From Bacteroidota bacterium (GTDB lineage: Bacteria > Bacteroidota > Bacteroidia > Chitinophagales > LD1), in assembly GCA_947475165.1 (NCBI GenBank), contig CANJLD010000029.1, forward strand, positions 1 through 37,793: DNA of 37,793 nt, given 5' to 3'. A program made the position numbers and the translations under genes. Of the stretch, positions 1-9,796 are shown piece after piece. Under the pieces are notes generated by a model. That model saw only the letters and a program-made list of their open reading frames with translations, had not been told where the DNA came from and ran no database searches. Position 1 is the first letter of the stretch. Every line of letters begins with the position of its first letter.

Positions 1-2192
<2,192 letters not shown>

Positions 2193-2201
2193 TTAGTTAC
2201 C

Positions 2202-2234
2202 ACCCGTGCCACGGTTCTGAACAGTGGCACGGGT
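2202..2234. other. Perfect inverted repeat after the collagen-like gene
   Basis: ACCCGTGCCAC (2202-2212) is exactly complementary to GTGGCACGGGT (2224-2234), with a short inner GTT/AAC pairing in the loop. It lies ten bases after the stop codon and lacks a U-tract, so it is either a 3'-end stabilising hairpin or the first half of a double terminator with the hairpin at 2248-2283. Confidence 0.7.
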
Positions 2235-2247
2235 ATATTAAAAACGG

Positions 2248-2285
2248 AAAAGGTTGTACTGAATAAAAATCAGACAACCTTTTTT
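2248..2285 (+). terminator. Rho-independent terminator of the collagen-like gene
   Basis: AAAAGGTTGT (2248-2257) pairs with ACAACCTTTT (2274-2283), a 10-bp stem that runs into a T6 tract. It separates the collagen-like gene from queE. Confidence 0.8.
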
Positions 2286-2336
2286 GTTGATATTACCCTT
2301 ACCGTGCTTCGGCATTTTATTTTCAATTTGCACGCA

Positions 2337-2957
2337 GTGGCAAATACGGCAAACCATACTGTTTCGCTTCCGGTAATGGAGCATTTTTATACCATTCAGG
2401 GCGAAGGTTATTACCAGGGCAGGGCTGCTTACTTTGTAAGGTTGGGCGGCTGCGATGTTGGTTGCCTCTGGTGCGATGTAAAAGAAAGCTGGGATGCCGC
2501 GAAGCATCCGAAGTTCACGATTGAGGAGATTGCGGGCTTTGTTACCGCCAGCGGTGCTAAAATTTGTGTAATAACAGGAGGGGAGCCGCTCATGCACAAT
2601 CTTACAGAACTTACCCGCGTTCTGCATTCAAAAAATATACGCACGCATATAGAAACTTCGGGGGCTTACCCTTTAAGCGGGCAGTGGGACTGGATTTGCG
2701 TTTCGCCCAAGAGGTTTAAGTTACCATTGGCGGAATGTCTGAAAGCGGCACATGAATTGAAAGTGATTGTAGCGCACCGTAACGACCTGCGTTTTGCCGA
2801 AGAGTATGCCGCTAAGGTGGGTAAGGACTGTAAGCTTTTCTTACAGCCGGAGTGGGAAGATGCAGAGGAAGTGCTGCCCTTGGCAATAGAATATGTAAAG
2901 GATAACCAGCAATGGGAAATTTCGTTGCAGGTGCATAAGTATCTGAATGTGCCCTAG
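2337..2957 (+). CDS. queE: 7-carboxy-7-deazaguanine synthase (radical SAM)
   Basis: QueE converts 6-carboxytetrahydropterin to 7-carboxy-7-deazaguanine in queuosine precursor synthesis, using S-adenosylmethionine and a [4Fe-4S] cluster. The sequence has the family hallmarks: FYTIQGEG near the N-terminus, then GGCDVGCLWCD, whose CX3CX2C cysteines (39, 43, 46) bind the cluster, then VITGGEPLMH as the SAM-binding motif. No ATG precedes the conserved LPVME segment, so I use GTG at 2337 (206 aa), the family's usual size. GTG at 2304 and ATG at 2376 are alternatives; the ATG would cut into the conserved N-terminus. A weak -7-like box (TCAATTTG, 2323-2330) lies just upstream, which would make the GTG nearly leaderless. 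No other queuosine gene is next to it in the window. Confidence 0.93.
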   Translation: MANTANHTVSLPVMEHFYTIQGEGYYQGRAAYFVRLGGCDVGCLWCDVKESWDAAKHPKFTIEEIAGFVTASGAKICVITGGEPLMHNLTELTRVLHSKNIRTHIETSGAYPLSGQWDWICVSPKRFKLPLAECLKAAHELKVIVAHRNDLRFAEEYAAKVGKDCKLFLQPEWEDAEEVLPLAIEYVKDNQQWEISLQVHKYLNVP

Positions 2958-2996
2958 TTAAGGAAGTGTATATGAAGTAATAAGAGGGATAAGAAA

Positions 2997-3093
2997 GGCG
3001 GTAATACATGTCCGGAAGGTTGTAATACATGTCCGGAAGGCGGAAATACATGTGCGGAAGGTTGTAATACATGTCCGGAAGGAGGTAATACAT
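2997..3093. repeat. 21-bp tandem repeat, 4.6 units
   Basis: Units start at 2997, 3018, 3039, 3060 and 3081 (last one partial). The shared core is AATACATGTCCGGAA, which contains two palindromes, ACATGT and TCCGGA. Units alternate between GGCGG/GGAGG and GGTTG at the start, so the array looks like a 42-bp dimer duplicated. It fills most of the gap between queE and the OmpA-family gene. Read in the frame of that gene the units give the heptapeptides GGNTCPE and GCNTCPE. Confidence 0.9.
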
Positions 3094-3176
3094 CTTTGTA
3101 TGGCCGTCAGAGTATTCTAAACAGTAGTAAAAACGGTAAAAACAATAGAAATAAACATAAAACAAACGCTTTAAGC

Positions 3177-5096
3177 ATGAACAAAACACTCACCCTTCTT
3201 CTTACCATCGTTCTTCCTTTTATCGGCTTTTCGCAAATTACTACTAAAGAAACCGCTAAAGGCAAGGCTCTGGAATACTTTACTCATGGCGATAACGATA
3301 TTGCTTACCAGCATTTTGTGGCGGCCGATTCGTTTCTGCATTTAGCGGTTAAGGAGAAAGATAACTTTATTGATGCCTGGATATTGATTGGCCAGCTCAA
3401 CTCGCAGGGTATGAAAAACTACCCCGAGGCTATCCGCGCTTTCGAAAAGGTAAAGCTTTTGCAGGCCGATTATTATGGCGATGTAGACTATAACCTCGGC
3501 CTTTGCCACATGAATACCGGTGACTATGCCAAGGCAAAGACACACTTTATTTCTTATCTGGCTTTGCCGAAAATTCCTGCACAGTCGCGTATGCAGGCAG
3601 ATAAAATGGTGAAGGATTGCAACTTTGCTAAAGATGCCATGGCGCACCCTGTAGATTTTAAGCCCATCAATTTAGGCCCCGGTGTAAACACCGCAGCCGA
3701 TGAAAGTATGCCCTCGCTTACTGTAGATGGCAAGGCCATTTATTTTACACGCCACTTTGGCGATGGTATGTATCAGGACGAAGATATTTTTGTGAGCCTG
3801 AACACCACTGCCGGATTTGCGCAGGCAAGCAGCATAGGTGCGGCTATCAATACCGAACAGTATATTGAAGGTGCGCAGAACATATCGCCAAGCGGCAAGT
3901 ATCTGTTGTTTACCAGCGTGGGCCGGCCAGATGGCACCGGCAGTGCCGATGTGTACATCAGCCGCAAAGTGGGTGACCTTTGGGAGCGTTCTAACAATAT
4001 CGGCTCGCCTATCAACACACCCGCTTACGAAACACAACCTTGTATAAGTGCCGATGGAAAAGATTTGTATTACGCAGGCATACGCGCCACCGGTAAAGGC
4101 GGCACCGATATTTGGGTAAGCCACCTGAATGCCGATGGCACCTGGGGGCAACCGGTGACTGTGGGCGAGAATGTAAATACCATGTATGACGAAATGCGCC
4201 CCTACATTCACCCCGATGGCGGAACGCTTTATTTCAGTTCTCGCGGTCATGCCGGTATGGGCAACTTTGATGTGTATGTAAGTAAACGTCAGCAAGACGG
4301 CATCTGGGGCGCACCGGTTAACCTTGGTTACCCTATCAACACTGCCGGTGATGAGCTGGGCATTTTTGTAACGGCAGATGGCAGCAAAGCTTATTACGCC
4401 AGCGAGCAGAAAGATACTTACGGGCAAATGGATATTTACACTTTCGATATGCCAGCAAATCTTCGCCCGGGCTTTACCAGTTATGTAAAAGGAATTGTGT
4501 TCGATGCCGATAACCGCGACCCTATTGCCTCATACATTCAGGTTTACGATTTAGAAACCGGTAAACTCTTTACCACTTTTAGCAGCGATAAAATCAATGG
4601 CAATTTTCTGTCTTCGCTACCAGCCGGTAAAAACTATGCAGTAGAAGTAATGAAAGACGGTTACCTCTTCTGGAGCCACAATGTTTCGCTTAAAGAGGTG
4701 ACCGAAGGTATACCGGTAGAAGTAAATATTCCGCTCAGAAGAATTAAAGTAGGCGAGGCAATGGTGCTGAACAATATCTTTTTTGAAAGCGAGAAATACG
4801 AACTCCAAAACGAATCGAATGCCGAACTGGAAGTGGTGGCGAAAATGATGAGTAAGAATCCTTCGCTTAAAATTGAAATTGGCGGCCATACCGACAACAC
4901 CGGCAGCGAAGAAAGCAACCGCATTCTTTCTGAGAACCGTGCTAAGAGCGTTTACGATTACCTGGTAAAGAAACAGATTGATGCCACCCGCATTACTTAC
5001 AAAGGTTACGCATCAAGCAAACCGGTAGCGGCCAACACCACAGCCGAAGGCAAAGCCAAGAACCGCAGAACCGAATTGCTGGTTACGGGCATATAA
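3177..5096 (+). CDS. PorE-like OmpA-family protein: TPR, beta-propeller, CRD, OmpA
   Basis: The 639-residue product starts with a Sec signal peptide (hydrophobic stretch ending IGFSQ, no lipobox). Then come tetratricopeptide-type helices (about 22-150), a WD40-like/PD40 beta-propeller with repeated LYFSSRG- and YYAS-type blades (about 165-440), a carboxypeptidase-regulatory-like beta-sandwich (about 445-525), and a C-terminal OmpA peptidoglycan-binding domain (about 530-639; GGHTDNTG, NRRTELLV). This domain order is that of PorE, which links the type IX secretion machinery to peptidoglycan. PorE itself is a lipoprotein and this protein lacks the cysteine, so it may be a paralogue with a related anchoring role. 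I chose ATG 3177 because it opens the signal peptide; the frame is open further upstream through the 21-bp repeats without an ATG. Confidence 0.9.
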   Translation: MNKTLTLLLTIVLPFIGFSQITTKETAKGKALEYFTHGDNDIAYQHFVAADSFLHLAVKEKDNFIDAWILIGQLNSQGMKNYPEAIRAFEKVKLLQADYYGDVDYNLGLCHMNTGDYAKAKTHFISYLALPKIPAQSRMQADKMVKDCNFAKDAMAHPVDFKPINLGPGVNTAADESMPSLTVDGKAIYFTRHFGDGMYQDEDIFVSLNTTAGFAQASSIGAAINTEQYIEGAQNISPSGKYLLFTSVGRPDGTGSADVYISRKVGDLWERSNNIGSPINTPAYETQPCISADGKDLYYAGIRATGKGGTDIWVSHLNADGTWGQPVTVGENVNTMYDEMRPYIHPDGGTLYFSSRGHAGMGNFDVYVSKRQQDGIWGAPVNLGYPINTAGDELGIFVTADGSKAYYASEQKDTYGQMDIYTFDMPANLRPGFTSYVKGIVFDADNRDPIASYIQVYDLETGKLFTTFSSDKINGNFLSSLPAGKNYAVEVMKDGYLFWSHNVSLKEVTEGIPVEVNIPLRRIKVGEAMVLNNIFFESEKYELQNESNAELEVVAKMMSKNPSLKIEIGGHTDNTGSEESNRILSENRAKSVYDYLVKKQIDATRITYKGYASSKPVAANTTAEGKAKNRRTELLVTGI

Positions 5097-5104
5097 AATA
5101 ATGT

Positions 5105-5139
5105 AACCGACAATGCGTTTATACCGCGTTGTCGGTTTT
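5105..5139 (+). terminator. Terminator of the PorE-like gene
   Basis: AACCGACAA (5105-5113) pairs with TTGTCGGTT (5129-5137). The stem is extended inward by GCG/CGC after a T-G wobble, and T4 follows. Confidence 0.85.
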
Positions 5140-5141
5140 CT

Positions 5142-5149
5142 TATGTTTG
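5142..5149 (+). promoter_or_regulatory. Bacteroidota -7 box for the small lipoprotein gene
   Basis: TATGTTTG matches the Bacteroidota consensus TAnnTTTG exactly and lies directly after the preceding terminator, 20 bases before the ATG at 5169. No good TTG -33 element sits at the expected distance. Confidence 0.5.
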
Positions 5150-5168
5150 CGCCCACTTAAAATAAAGC

Positions 5169-5585
5169 ATGCAAAAAAATATTGTTTCTCTTTCCGTTAT
5201 AGCAGTTATCACCGCCATTCTTTTCACGGTTAGTTCCTGCGAATCTGGCGGTAACCATACGCCCACTATTTGTTTCCGTATTACTACCGACTCTGTTTCT
5301 TACCAATCGTCCTATCTTACCCTTCCGCGCGATTCCACATTCAACTTATTTATTGCTGCATCTAAAACCGGACCGGATGGCATACTTAAAACCTTCAAAA
5401 TTACCAAGAGCGTAAATGGCGGTGCCGACACCACACTAATGGATGCCAACGTTACCACACAGTATTACTCGCAGTTCTATACCTATAAAGCGGGCGATTC
5501 CGGCACTGTAGAGAGATACACCTTCACGATAGGCAACAGCGAAAACCTGTATAAGAGTATTGAGTTTGTTGATACGGTAAGATAA
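5169..5585 (+). CDS. Small predicted lipoprotein, function unknown
   Basis: The 138-residue product has a hydrophobic N-terminus ending in a lipobox VSSC (Cys24), so it should be lipidated by Lgt and anchored to a membrane. The mature part is beta-rich in appearance, with two short regions (around 40-80 and 95-135) and no motif I recognise. It has its own -7 box directly after the upstream terminator and is a single-gene unit: an intergenic repeat follows and the next gene is on the other strand. Confidence 0.8.
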   Translation: MQKNIVSLSVIAVITAILFTVSSCESGGNHTPTICFRITTDSVSYQSSYLTLPRDSTFNLFIAASKTGPDGILKTFKITKSVNGGADTTLMDANVTTQYYSQFYTYKAGDSGTVERYTFTIGNSENLYKSIEFVDTVR

Positions 5586-5587
5586 TA

Positions 5588-5630
5588 CCGTCATTGCGAG
5601 GGAGGCACTGCGACCGAAGCAATCTCCCTG
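5588..5630. repeat. Dispersed intergenic repeat of the CGTCATTGCGAGG type
   Basis: The stretch CGTCATTGCGAGG...GAAGCAATCTCC matches, from memory, a word family scattered in intergenic spaces of many bacterial genomes. AGGGAG and CTCCCT can pair across it. It lies between two convergent genes. Confidence 0.6.
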
Positions 5631-5635
5631 ATAGA

Positions 5636-6184
5636 CTACTTAATCAATTTCGAGATTGCTTTAAACTCATCGGTGCCTGCTTTATCAAGCAGCATAAACA
5701 AAACCATTTCGGTAGAAACAATAAACGCACCTGCCTGGCGCATCCGGTCTAAAGCTATTTGTTTATTTTCTGCTGTGCGCGAAGAAACAGCATCTGCCAC
5801 CACATGCACTTCATAACCTTGTTGCAAAGCATCAAGTGTTGTTTTCAAAACACAGATATGCGACTCTACTCCGCAAACAATCAGCGATTTTTTGTTGGTC
5901 AGTTTCAATTGCTCAGTAACCGATTCGCTTTGCATACAGCTAAAGCAAACCTTTTCAATCAGCGTTTTGCCTTCGCCAATCTCTACTTCCTTACAAGTGT
6001 TGCCTAAGCCTTTCGGATATTGTTCAGTGATGATTGTTTCAAGGCTTAGTATCTCTGCGCCACGCAAAAGCTTGTTCACGTTCGCAAATATTTTCTCCTG
6101 CTCATGTATAACAGGCATTAAGCGTTCCTGCACATCAATAACAAGCAAAGCTGTTTGTTCTTTTACAAGTAGTCCTAAACTCAT
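5636..6184 (-). CDS. Isochorismatase-fold cysteine hydrolase
   Basis: This 182-residue protein has the isochorismatase-like alpha/beta fold and the complete catalytic triad: Asp17 in LLVIDVQ, Lys78 in IEKVCFS and Cys111 in GVESHICV. Members hydrolyse small amides, N-carbamoyl compounds or isochorismate. The closest resemblance I recognise is the YcaC-type single-domain group, whose substrates are mostly unknown. The start ATG at 6184 gives a short N-terminus typical of the family. It follows the thiamine-diphosphate enzyme gene by 70 bases on the same strand and may be cotranscribed with it; no siderophore or nicotinamide gene is nearby to suggest a substrate. Confidence 0.9.
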   Translation of the reverse strand: MSLGLLVKEQTALLVIDVQERLMPVIHEQEKIFANVNKLLRGAEILSLETIITEQYPKGLGNTCKEVEIGEGKTLIEKVCFSCMQSESVTEQLKLTNKKSLIVCGVESHICVLKTTLDALQQGYEVHVVADAVSSRTAENKQIALDRMRQAGAFIVSTEMVLFMLLDKAGTDEFKAISKLIK

Positions 6185-6254
6185 AGTTCTGGTTTTTTAT
6201 TATCCGTTTAATCTTATCAAATCTGCGTCATCTGCTTGCCAATGTATTTAACCT

Positions 6255-7985
6255 TTACATGGATATAGATCCCTTGCGGAAATCTGTCTTTCCAATAATC
6301 GCATTAATAATATATGGCTTGCCTTTGCGCGATAACGTCTTTGCTTCTATAACCGATGCCTTAAACGCATTAGGGTCTTCTACACGCACACCCTCCGCAC
6401 CAAATGCTTTACCAATGTTTTGATAATCACTAAGCGCGAGATTCATAGCGGTATCGCTTTTCAAAAACTCAACCTGGTCGCGGGCAATCTGGCTCCAGCA
6501 GGCATCGTTACCTATCACCGAGATAACCGGTAGATTATGACGAACAAACGTATCGTATTCCATTAAACTGTAACCGGCACTACCGTCACCGTAAATAATC
6601 CATACATCTTTTTCAGGGAAAACCAATTTTGCTCCGAGTGCAAAGCCCGCACCAACACCAAGCGTTCCAAACACACCAGGGTCAAGCCAGCTAAGCGGTT
6701 TGCGCGGACGAAGCGTGTAAGCACTGGTAGCCACAAAGTCACCACCATCAGCAATAAGAATAGTGTTGTCATCTAATTCCGGTTCCAGTTCGCGGAAAAG
6801 CTTGATAGGATTAATTCCTCTGTCAACCGGTGCGTTGGCTTGTGTATCAATATTCACTTCTCGCTTGCCATCACGTGCGCGGAGCGATTCAATCCAACCG
6901 GTGTATTGTCCTTGAAATTTTTGAGAGAGTGCAATTAAAAAATCCTGAGGGTCGGCATGAACGGCAGCCGTAGGAGTTTTGTTCTTAAGCAAATCTTCTT
7001 TACTGCGGTTAATAGAGATGAATTTACGTCCGCCAATATGGTTGCCGTAGTCTAACCGGAAATCGTTCGGCACACCGGCAAGAATAATTAAGTCAGATTC
7101 TTTGATAGCATCTTTGCGGTGATGGCGTATCTGCAAAGTATTTTCTTTGCCAAGCAAACCGCGACCCATACCGCTTAAGTAAACCGGTATGCCTAGTTTA
7201 GTTACAGCAACAGCAAGTTCTTCTGCCTTCTTTGGATTCATCATCGCACCGCTACCCACTAACATCACCGGCTTCTTTGCATCTTTCAGTTTTGAAATAG
7301 CTTTATCAATTTGAGAAGATGAATGACTTGGATAACAAACCTTCTGAATTGGATTATCAAAACTTGCTGAATCTTTACCGGCAAATAAATTCTTCGCGTG
7401 GTTGTTGATATACCACTGCACAATGCGCTCCTGCAAATTCTTTGGCGGCTCTTCCTTGCTCTTGGCACCATACCAGCCGCGCACTAATTCTTCATCATAC
7501 AAAGTATCAATCGGGCACTCCACAAACACAGGTCCCGGTATTCCTTCCTGTGCAATGCGGAATGCTTTTTCCAATGTGGGAACAATCTCTTTTACTTTGC
7601 TGATAGTGGTCGCCCATTTTACATTCGGTTTCATCATCGCCATCTGGTCAATATCCTGTAGCGAGCCTCTTCCTTTAAGAATTGTAGCTGCGGCACCTCC
7701 TAACAGCACCAATGGTGATTGAGCGCAGTAGGCATTCTTTACGGCAGTAATAGTATTCGTTAAACCCGGACCTGCAGTAACCACAGCCACCCCCGGCACA
7801 CCGGTGAGTCGCGAAACTGCATCTGCAGCAAAAACAGAGTTTACTTCATGGCGCGTATCAATAACACGTATTCCTATTTTCTGTGCCGAAACAAAAATGG
7901 GCGACACATGTCCACCGCAAAGCGTAAACAGAAATTTAACTCCTTGCTTTTGCAGCACCCGTGCAATTATTTCTCCTCCGTTCAT
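6255..7985 (-). CDS. ThDP-dependent lyase of the ILVBL/HACL2 type (acetolactate-synthase-like)
   Basis: The 576-residue protein has the three-domain layout of acetolactate-synthase-type enzymes. Glu47 in DTRHEVNS is the expected cofactor-activating glutamate, VTAGPGLTNT follows in the pyrimidine-binding domain, and GDGSAGYS (466-473) with a downstream GND is the ThDP/Mg-binding motif. Several segments (LTNTITAVKNA, DTFVRHNLPV, GKTDFRKGSI at the C-terminus) match, from memory, the animal ILVBL protein, now called 2-hydroxyacyl-CoA lyase 2, better than IlvB. No regulatory subunit (ilvN) or ilvC is adjacent, so a branched-chain amino acid role is unlikely. I chose ATG 7985 because MNGGEIIARVL is where family similarity begins; the frame continues 26 codons upstream without support. 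Order of transcription: peroxiredoxin, terminator, this gene, hydrolase. Confidence 0.88.
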   Translation of the reverse strand: MNGGEIIARVLQKQGVKFLFTLCGGHVSPIFVSAQKIGIRVIDTRHEVNSVFAADAVSRLTGVPGVAVVTAGPGLTNTITAVKNAYCAQSPLVLLGGAAATILKGRGSLQDIDQMAMMKPNVKWATTISKVKEIVPTLEKAFRIAQEGIPGPVFVECPIDTLYDEELVRGWYGAKSKEEPPKNLQERIVQWYINNHAKNLFAGKDSASFDNPIQKVCYPSHSSSQIDKAISKLKDAKKPVMLVGSGAMMNPKKAEELAVAVTKLGIPVYLSGMGRGLLGKENTLQIRHHRKDAIKESDLIILAGVPNDFRLDYGNHIGGRKFISINRSKEDLLKNKTPTAAVHADPQDFLIALSQKFQGQYTGWIESLRARDGKREVNIDTQANAPVDRGINPIKLFRELEPELDDNTILIADGGDFVATSAYTLRPRKPLSWLDPGVFGTLGVGAGFALGAKLVFPEKDVWIIYGDGSAGYSLMEYDTFVRHNLPVISVIGNDACWSQIARDQVEFLKSDTAMNLALSDYQNIGKAFGAEGVRVEDPNAFKASVIEAKTLSRKGKPYIINAIIGKTDFRKGSISM

Positions 7986-8053
7986 GTTGTATAAGTTAGT
8001 GTGATTAAGAAACGTAAATATAGAAGGCGAATTTATTCTTTGCCACCATTTGC

Positions 8054-8100
8054 ACATAAACAAAAACGCCCCGATTGTTTCGGAGCGTTTTTGTTTATGT
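8054..8100 (-). terminator. Strong hairpin terminator of the peroxiredoxin gene
   Basis: ACATAAACAAAAACGC (8054-8069) is perfectly complementary to GCGTTTTTGTTTATGT (8085-8100), with a further CCG/CGG inside. T-runs on both strands make it symmetrical. It begins ten bases after the peroxiredoxin stop codon. Confidence 0.88.
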
Positions 8101-8109
8101 GGAGAAAGC

Positions 8110-8580
8110 TTATTTCAATTTTTCAATCGCTGCTTTCAGCGCATCGAAGTTTACCTGCACGCCCGGGTTTTCAGTTGTTTCGGTGTATTGAATAACACCG
8201 TCTTTATCTACAACTGCTACACCGCGTTTTGCTACGCCTATCATACCCAAAGCAAAAGCTTCGTGATACATATCATAATCGTTGATTAGTTTTTTGTTGA
8301 AGTCAGAAAGTAAATCGAAGTTGATAGCGTTCTTCTCTTTAAACACGCCAAGAGTAAACGGAGAGTCAACTGAAACACCTACTACCGAAGCATTCATATT
8401 GTTATAAGAAGCCAAATCATCGCGGCTACTGCACATTTGCGCGGTGCAAACACCGGTAAAGGCAGCAGGGAAAAACTGAATAATAAGATTCTTGCCCGCA
8501 AAGTCGCTAAGCGAAACTTCTTTTTTGTCGGTGTTGAAGAGTTTAAAATCGGGGGCTTTGGTGCCAACTGCTAATGCCAT
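8110..8580 (-). CDS. bcp: Peroxiredoxin, Bcp/PrxQ type
   Basis: This 156-residue thioredoxin-fold peroxidase reduces hydrogen peroxide and organic hydroperoxides. The active site reads FPAAFTGVCTAQMC. The peroxidatic cysteine is residue 45 and a second cysteine lies at residue 50, the same CX4C spacing and numbering as the Bcp/PrxQ resolving cysteine. The family's Thr (TGVC) and Arg (SSRDDL) are present. The context FTGVC also resembles AhpE, so substrate preference is open. The gene has its own terminator (8054-8100) and is divergent from the lipoprotein gene at 8800. Confidence 0.92.
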   Translation of the reverse strand: MALAVGTKAPDFKLFNTDKKEVSLSDFAGKNLIIQFFPAAFTGVCTAQMCSSRDDLASYNNMNASVVGVSVDSPFTLGVFKEKNAINFDLLSDFNKKLINDYDMYHEAFALGMIGVAKRGVAVVDKDGVIQYTETTENPGVQVNFDALKAAIEKLK

Positions 8581-8722
8581 AATAGTTTGATTTTAGTTTT
8601 TTGAATTTATGAAGCGCAATAATAAAAGAAGAAAGCTCATAGTGCCTAAATAATTTCAACAACCCACGCAACCTTTTTGTTTTGGAGTTGGTCTTAATTG
8701 TAAGTTTAGTTTTTTAAGGGTT

Positions 8723-8766
8723 AAACTAAAAGAAGCCTCTCGCTGTGCGGGAGGTTTTTTTAGTTT
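8723..8766 (+). terminator. Terminator-like hairpin in a divergent gap
   Basis: AAACTAAA (8723-8730) pairs with TTTAGTTT (8759-8766), AGAA pairs with TTTT (one G-T), and CCTCTCGC (8736-8743) pairs with GCGGGAGG (8747-8754) around a TGT loop. A T7 run is part of the 3' arm. No gene in + orientation precedes it within the 140 bases back to the divergent peroxiredoxin start, so it ends either an unseen short transcript or acts as a leader attenuator for the gene at 8800. Confidence 0.7.
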
Positions 8767-8799
8767 ACAGGTATATATTCGCACAAAATATTTTACCAC

Positions 8800-9714
8800 A
8801 TGAAACTCTTCAAAACATTTATCTCTCTATTTTTAGTAGCCGCTCTTTTTGCAGGATGCAAGAAAAACGAAACCACTCCCAAACTTATTTTCAAATTCAA
8901 ATTCGACCCTAACCAGCAACGCTTAAATGGTTTTGGTGAACCCGATTCCACTATGCCTGCTAACCATGCCGGACAAAGCCCGAGTTTTAATGCAATGAGC
9001 GCACATTATATTGAATTGGCCCAAGGCCCGCTTACCCTTCTTGGTACTGGTGCAGTATTATACCGCGCTCCCGAAACTACTGCCGGTGGAAGCAAGGCCA
9101 TCGATTTCAGTCAATCCTCATTAGCTAAAGATGGCGAAGTGTTTTATTCTATTCCGTTAAGCGATGTAGCTGCCGGAGATTATCAATACCTGCGCGTTTC
9201 ATTAGCGTATCAGAATTATGATGTGAACCTTTTTATAGATACCACCATCAGCGGATTTCATATTGTAAACGAATCGCCTTGCACAGTGGCAAGCTTTATC
9301 GGCTATAATACTTATGTGGCAAGCAGCTATAAAGTAAAAAATCAAAACATTACCGCACCGGGCAATCACACGCAAGGCTACTGGGGTTTTGAATACTCTA
9401 CTTCTTTCTCAGGCTTTCCTTATAATCTTCTTACTTCAGGTCAGGCACCTGCGGGTTCTACTACTGTGGTAAATCCTTTGTTTGCTACTTCACCAATACC
9501 TGCGGGTTCTTGTTTAGCTACCGGAGCTTTTGCAGGCGGTAATCTTCGTATTACCGGTAACGAAACAAAAGATATTATAGTTACTGTTTCGCTTTCTACC
9601 AACAAAAGTTTTGAATGGGTAGAAGTAGTAAACGATGGCAAGTGGGAACCAACCAAAGGCGAAGTAATTGTAGATATGGGTGTGCGCGGATTAATTCCTT
9701 CGGCTCAATATTAA
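8800..9714 (+). CDS. Predicted lipoprotein, function unknown
   Basis: The 304-residue product begins with a signal peptide ending in the lipobox LFAGC (Cys20), followed by KKNE, typical of lipidated Bacteroidota proteins. The mature part is rich in Gly, Ser, Thr and aromatic residues and looks all-beta. It contains IFKFKFDPNQQRLN near the start and a central block, residues ~185-210 (PGNHTQGYWGFEY), but I cannot assign it to a named family. It may be an operon mate of the T9SS protein that starts 82 bases downstream on the same strand. A TATATTCG box (8774-8781) is one base off the Bacteroidota -7 consensus. Confidence 0.82.
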   Translation: MKLFKTFISLFLVAALFAGCKKNETTPKLIFKFKFDPNQQRLNGFGEPDSTMPANHAGQSPSFNAMSAHYIELAQGPLTLLGTGAVLYRAPETTAGGSKAIDFSQSSLAKDGEVFYSIPLSDVAAGDYQYLRVSLAYQNYDVNLFIDTTISGFHIVNESPCTVASFIGYNTYVASSYKVKNQNITAPGNHTQGYWGFEYSTSFSGFPYNLLTSGQAPAGSTTVVNPLFATSPIPAGSCLATGAFAGGNLRITGNETKDIIVTVSLSTNKSFEWVEVVNDGKWEPTKGEVIVDMGVRGLIPSAQY

Positions 9715-9796
9715 CAGTTGCTTAACCATCAACTTTATACTGTCAATTATTTTCTTCTACATTAGCATATTCTTAAACCAAACACTATTACAAAAC

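Noticed and set aside
2997-3093. Possible CRISPR array
   Set aside because: The 21-bp units are directly adjacent with no unique spacers, and no cas gene is in the window.
2812-3189. Minus-strand frame with DMYYNLP-type repeats
   Set aside because: It is the antisense reading of the 21-bp repeat plus the 3' end of queE; it has no signal or neighbour support.
3672-4427. 251-codon minus-strand frame opposite the PorE-like gene
   Set aside because: The plus-strand gene has clear domains over the same bases; the antisense frame has no recognisable motif.
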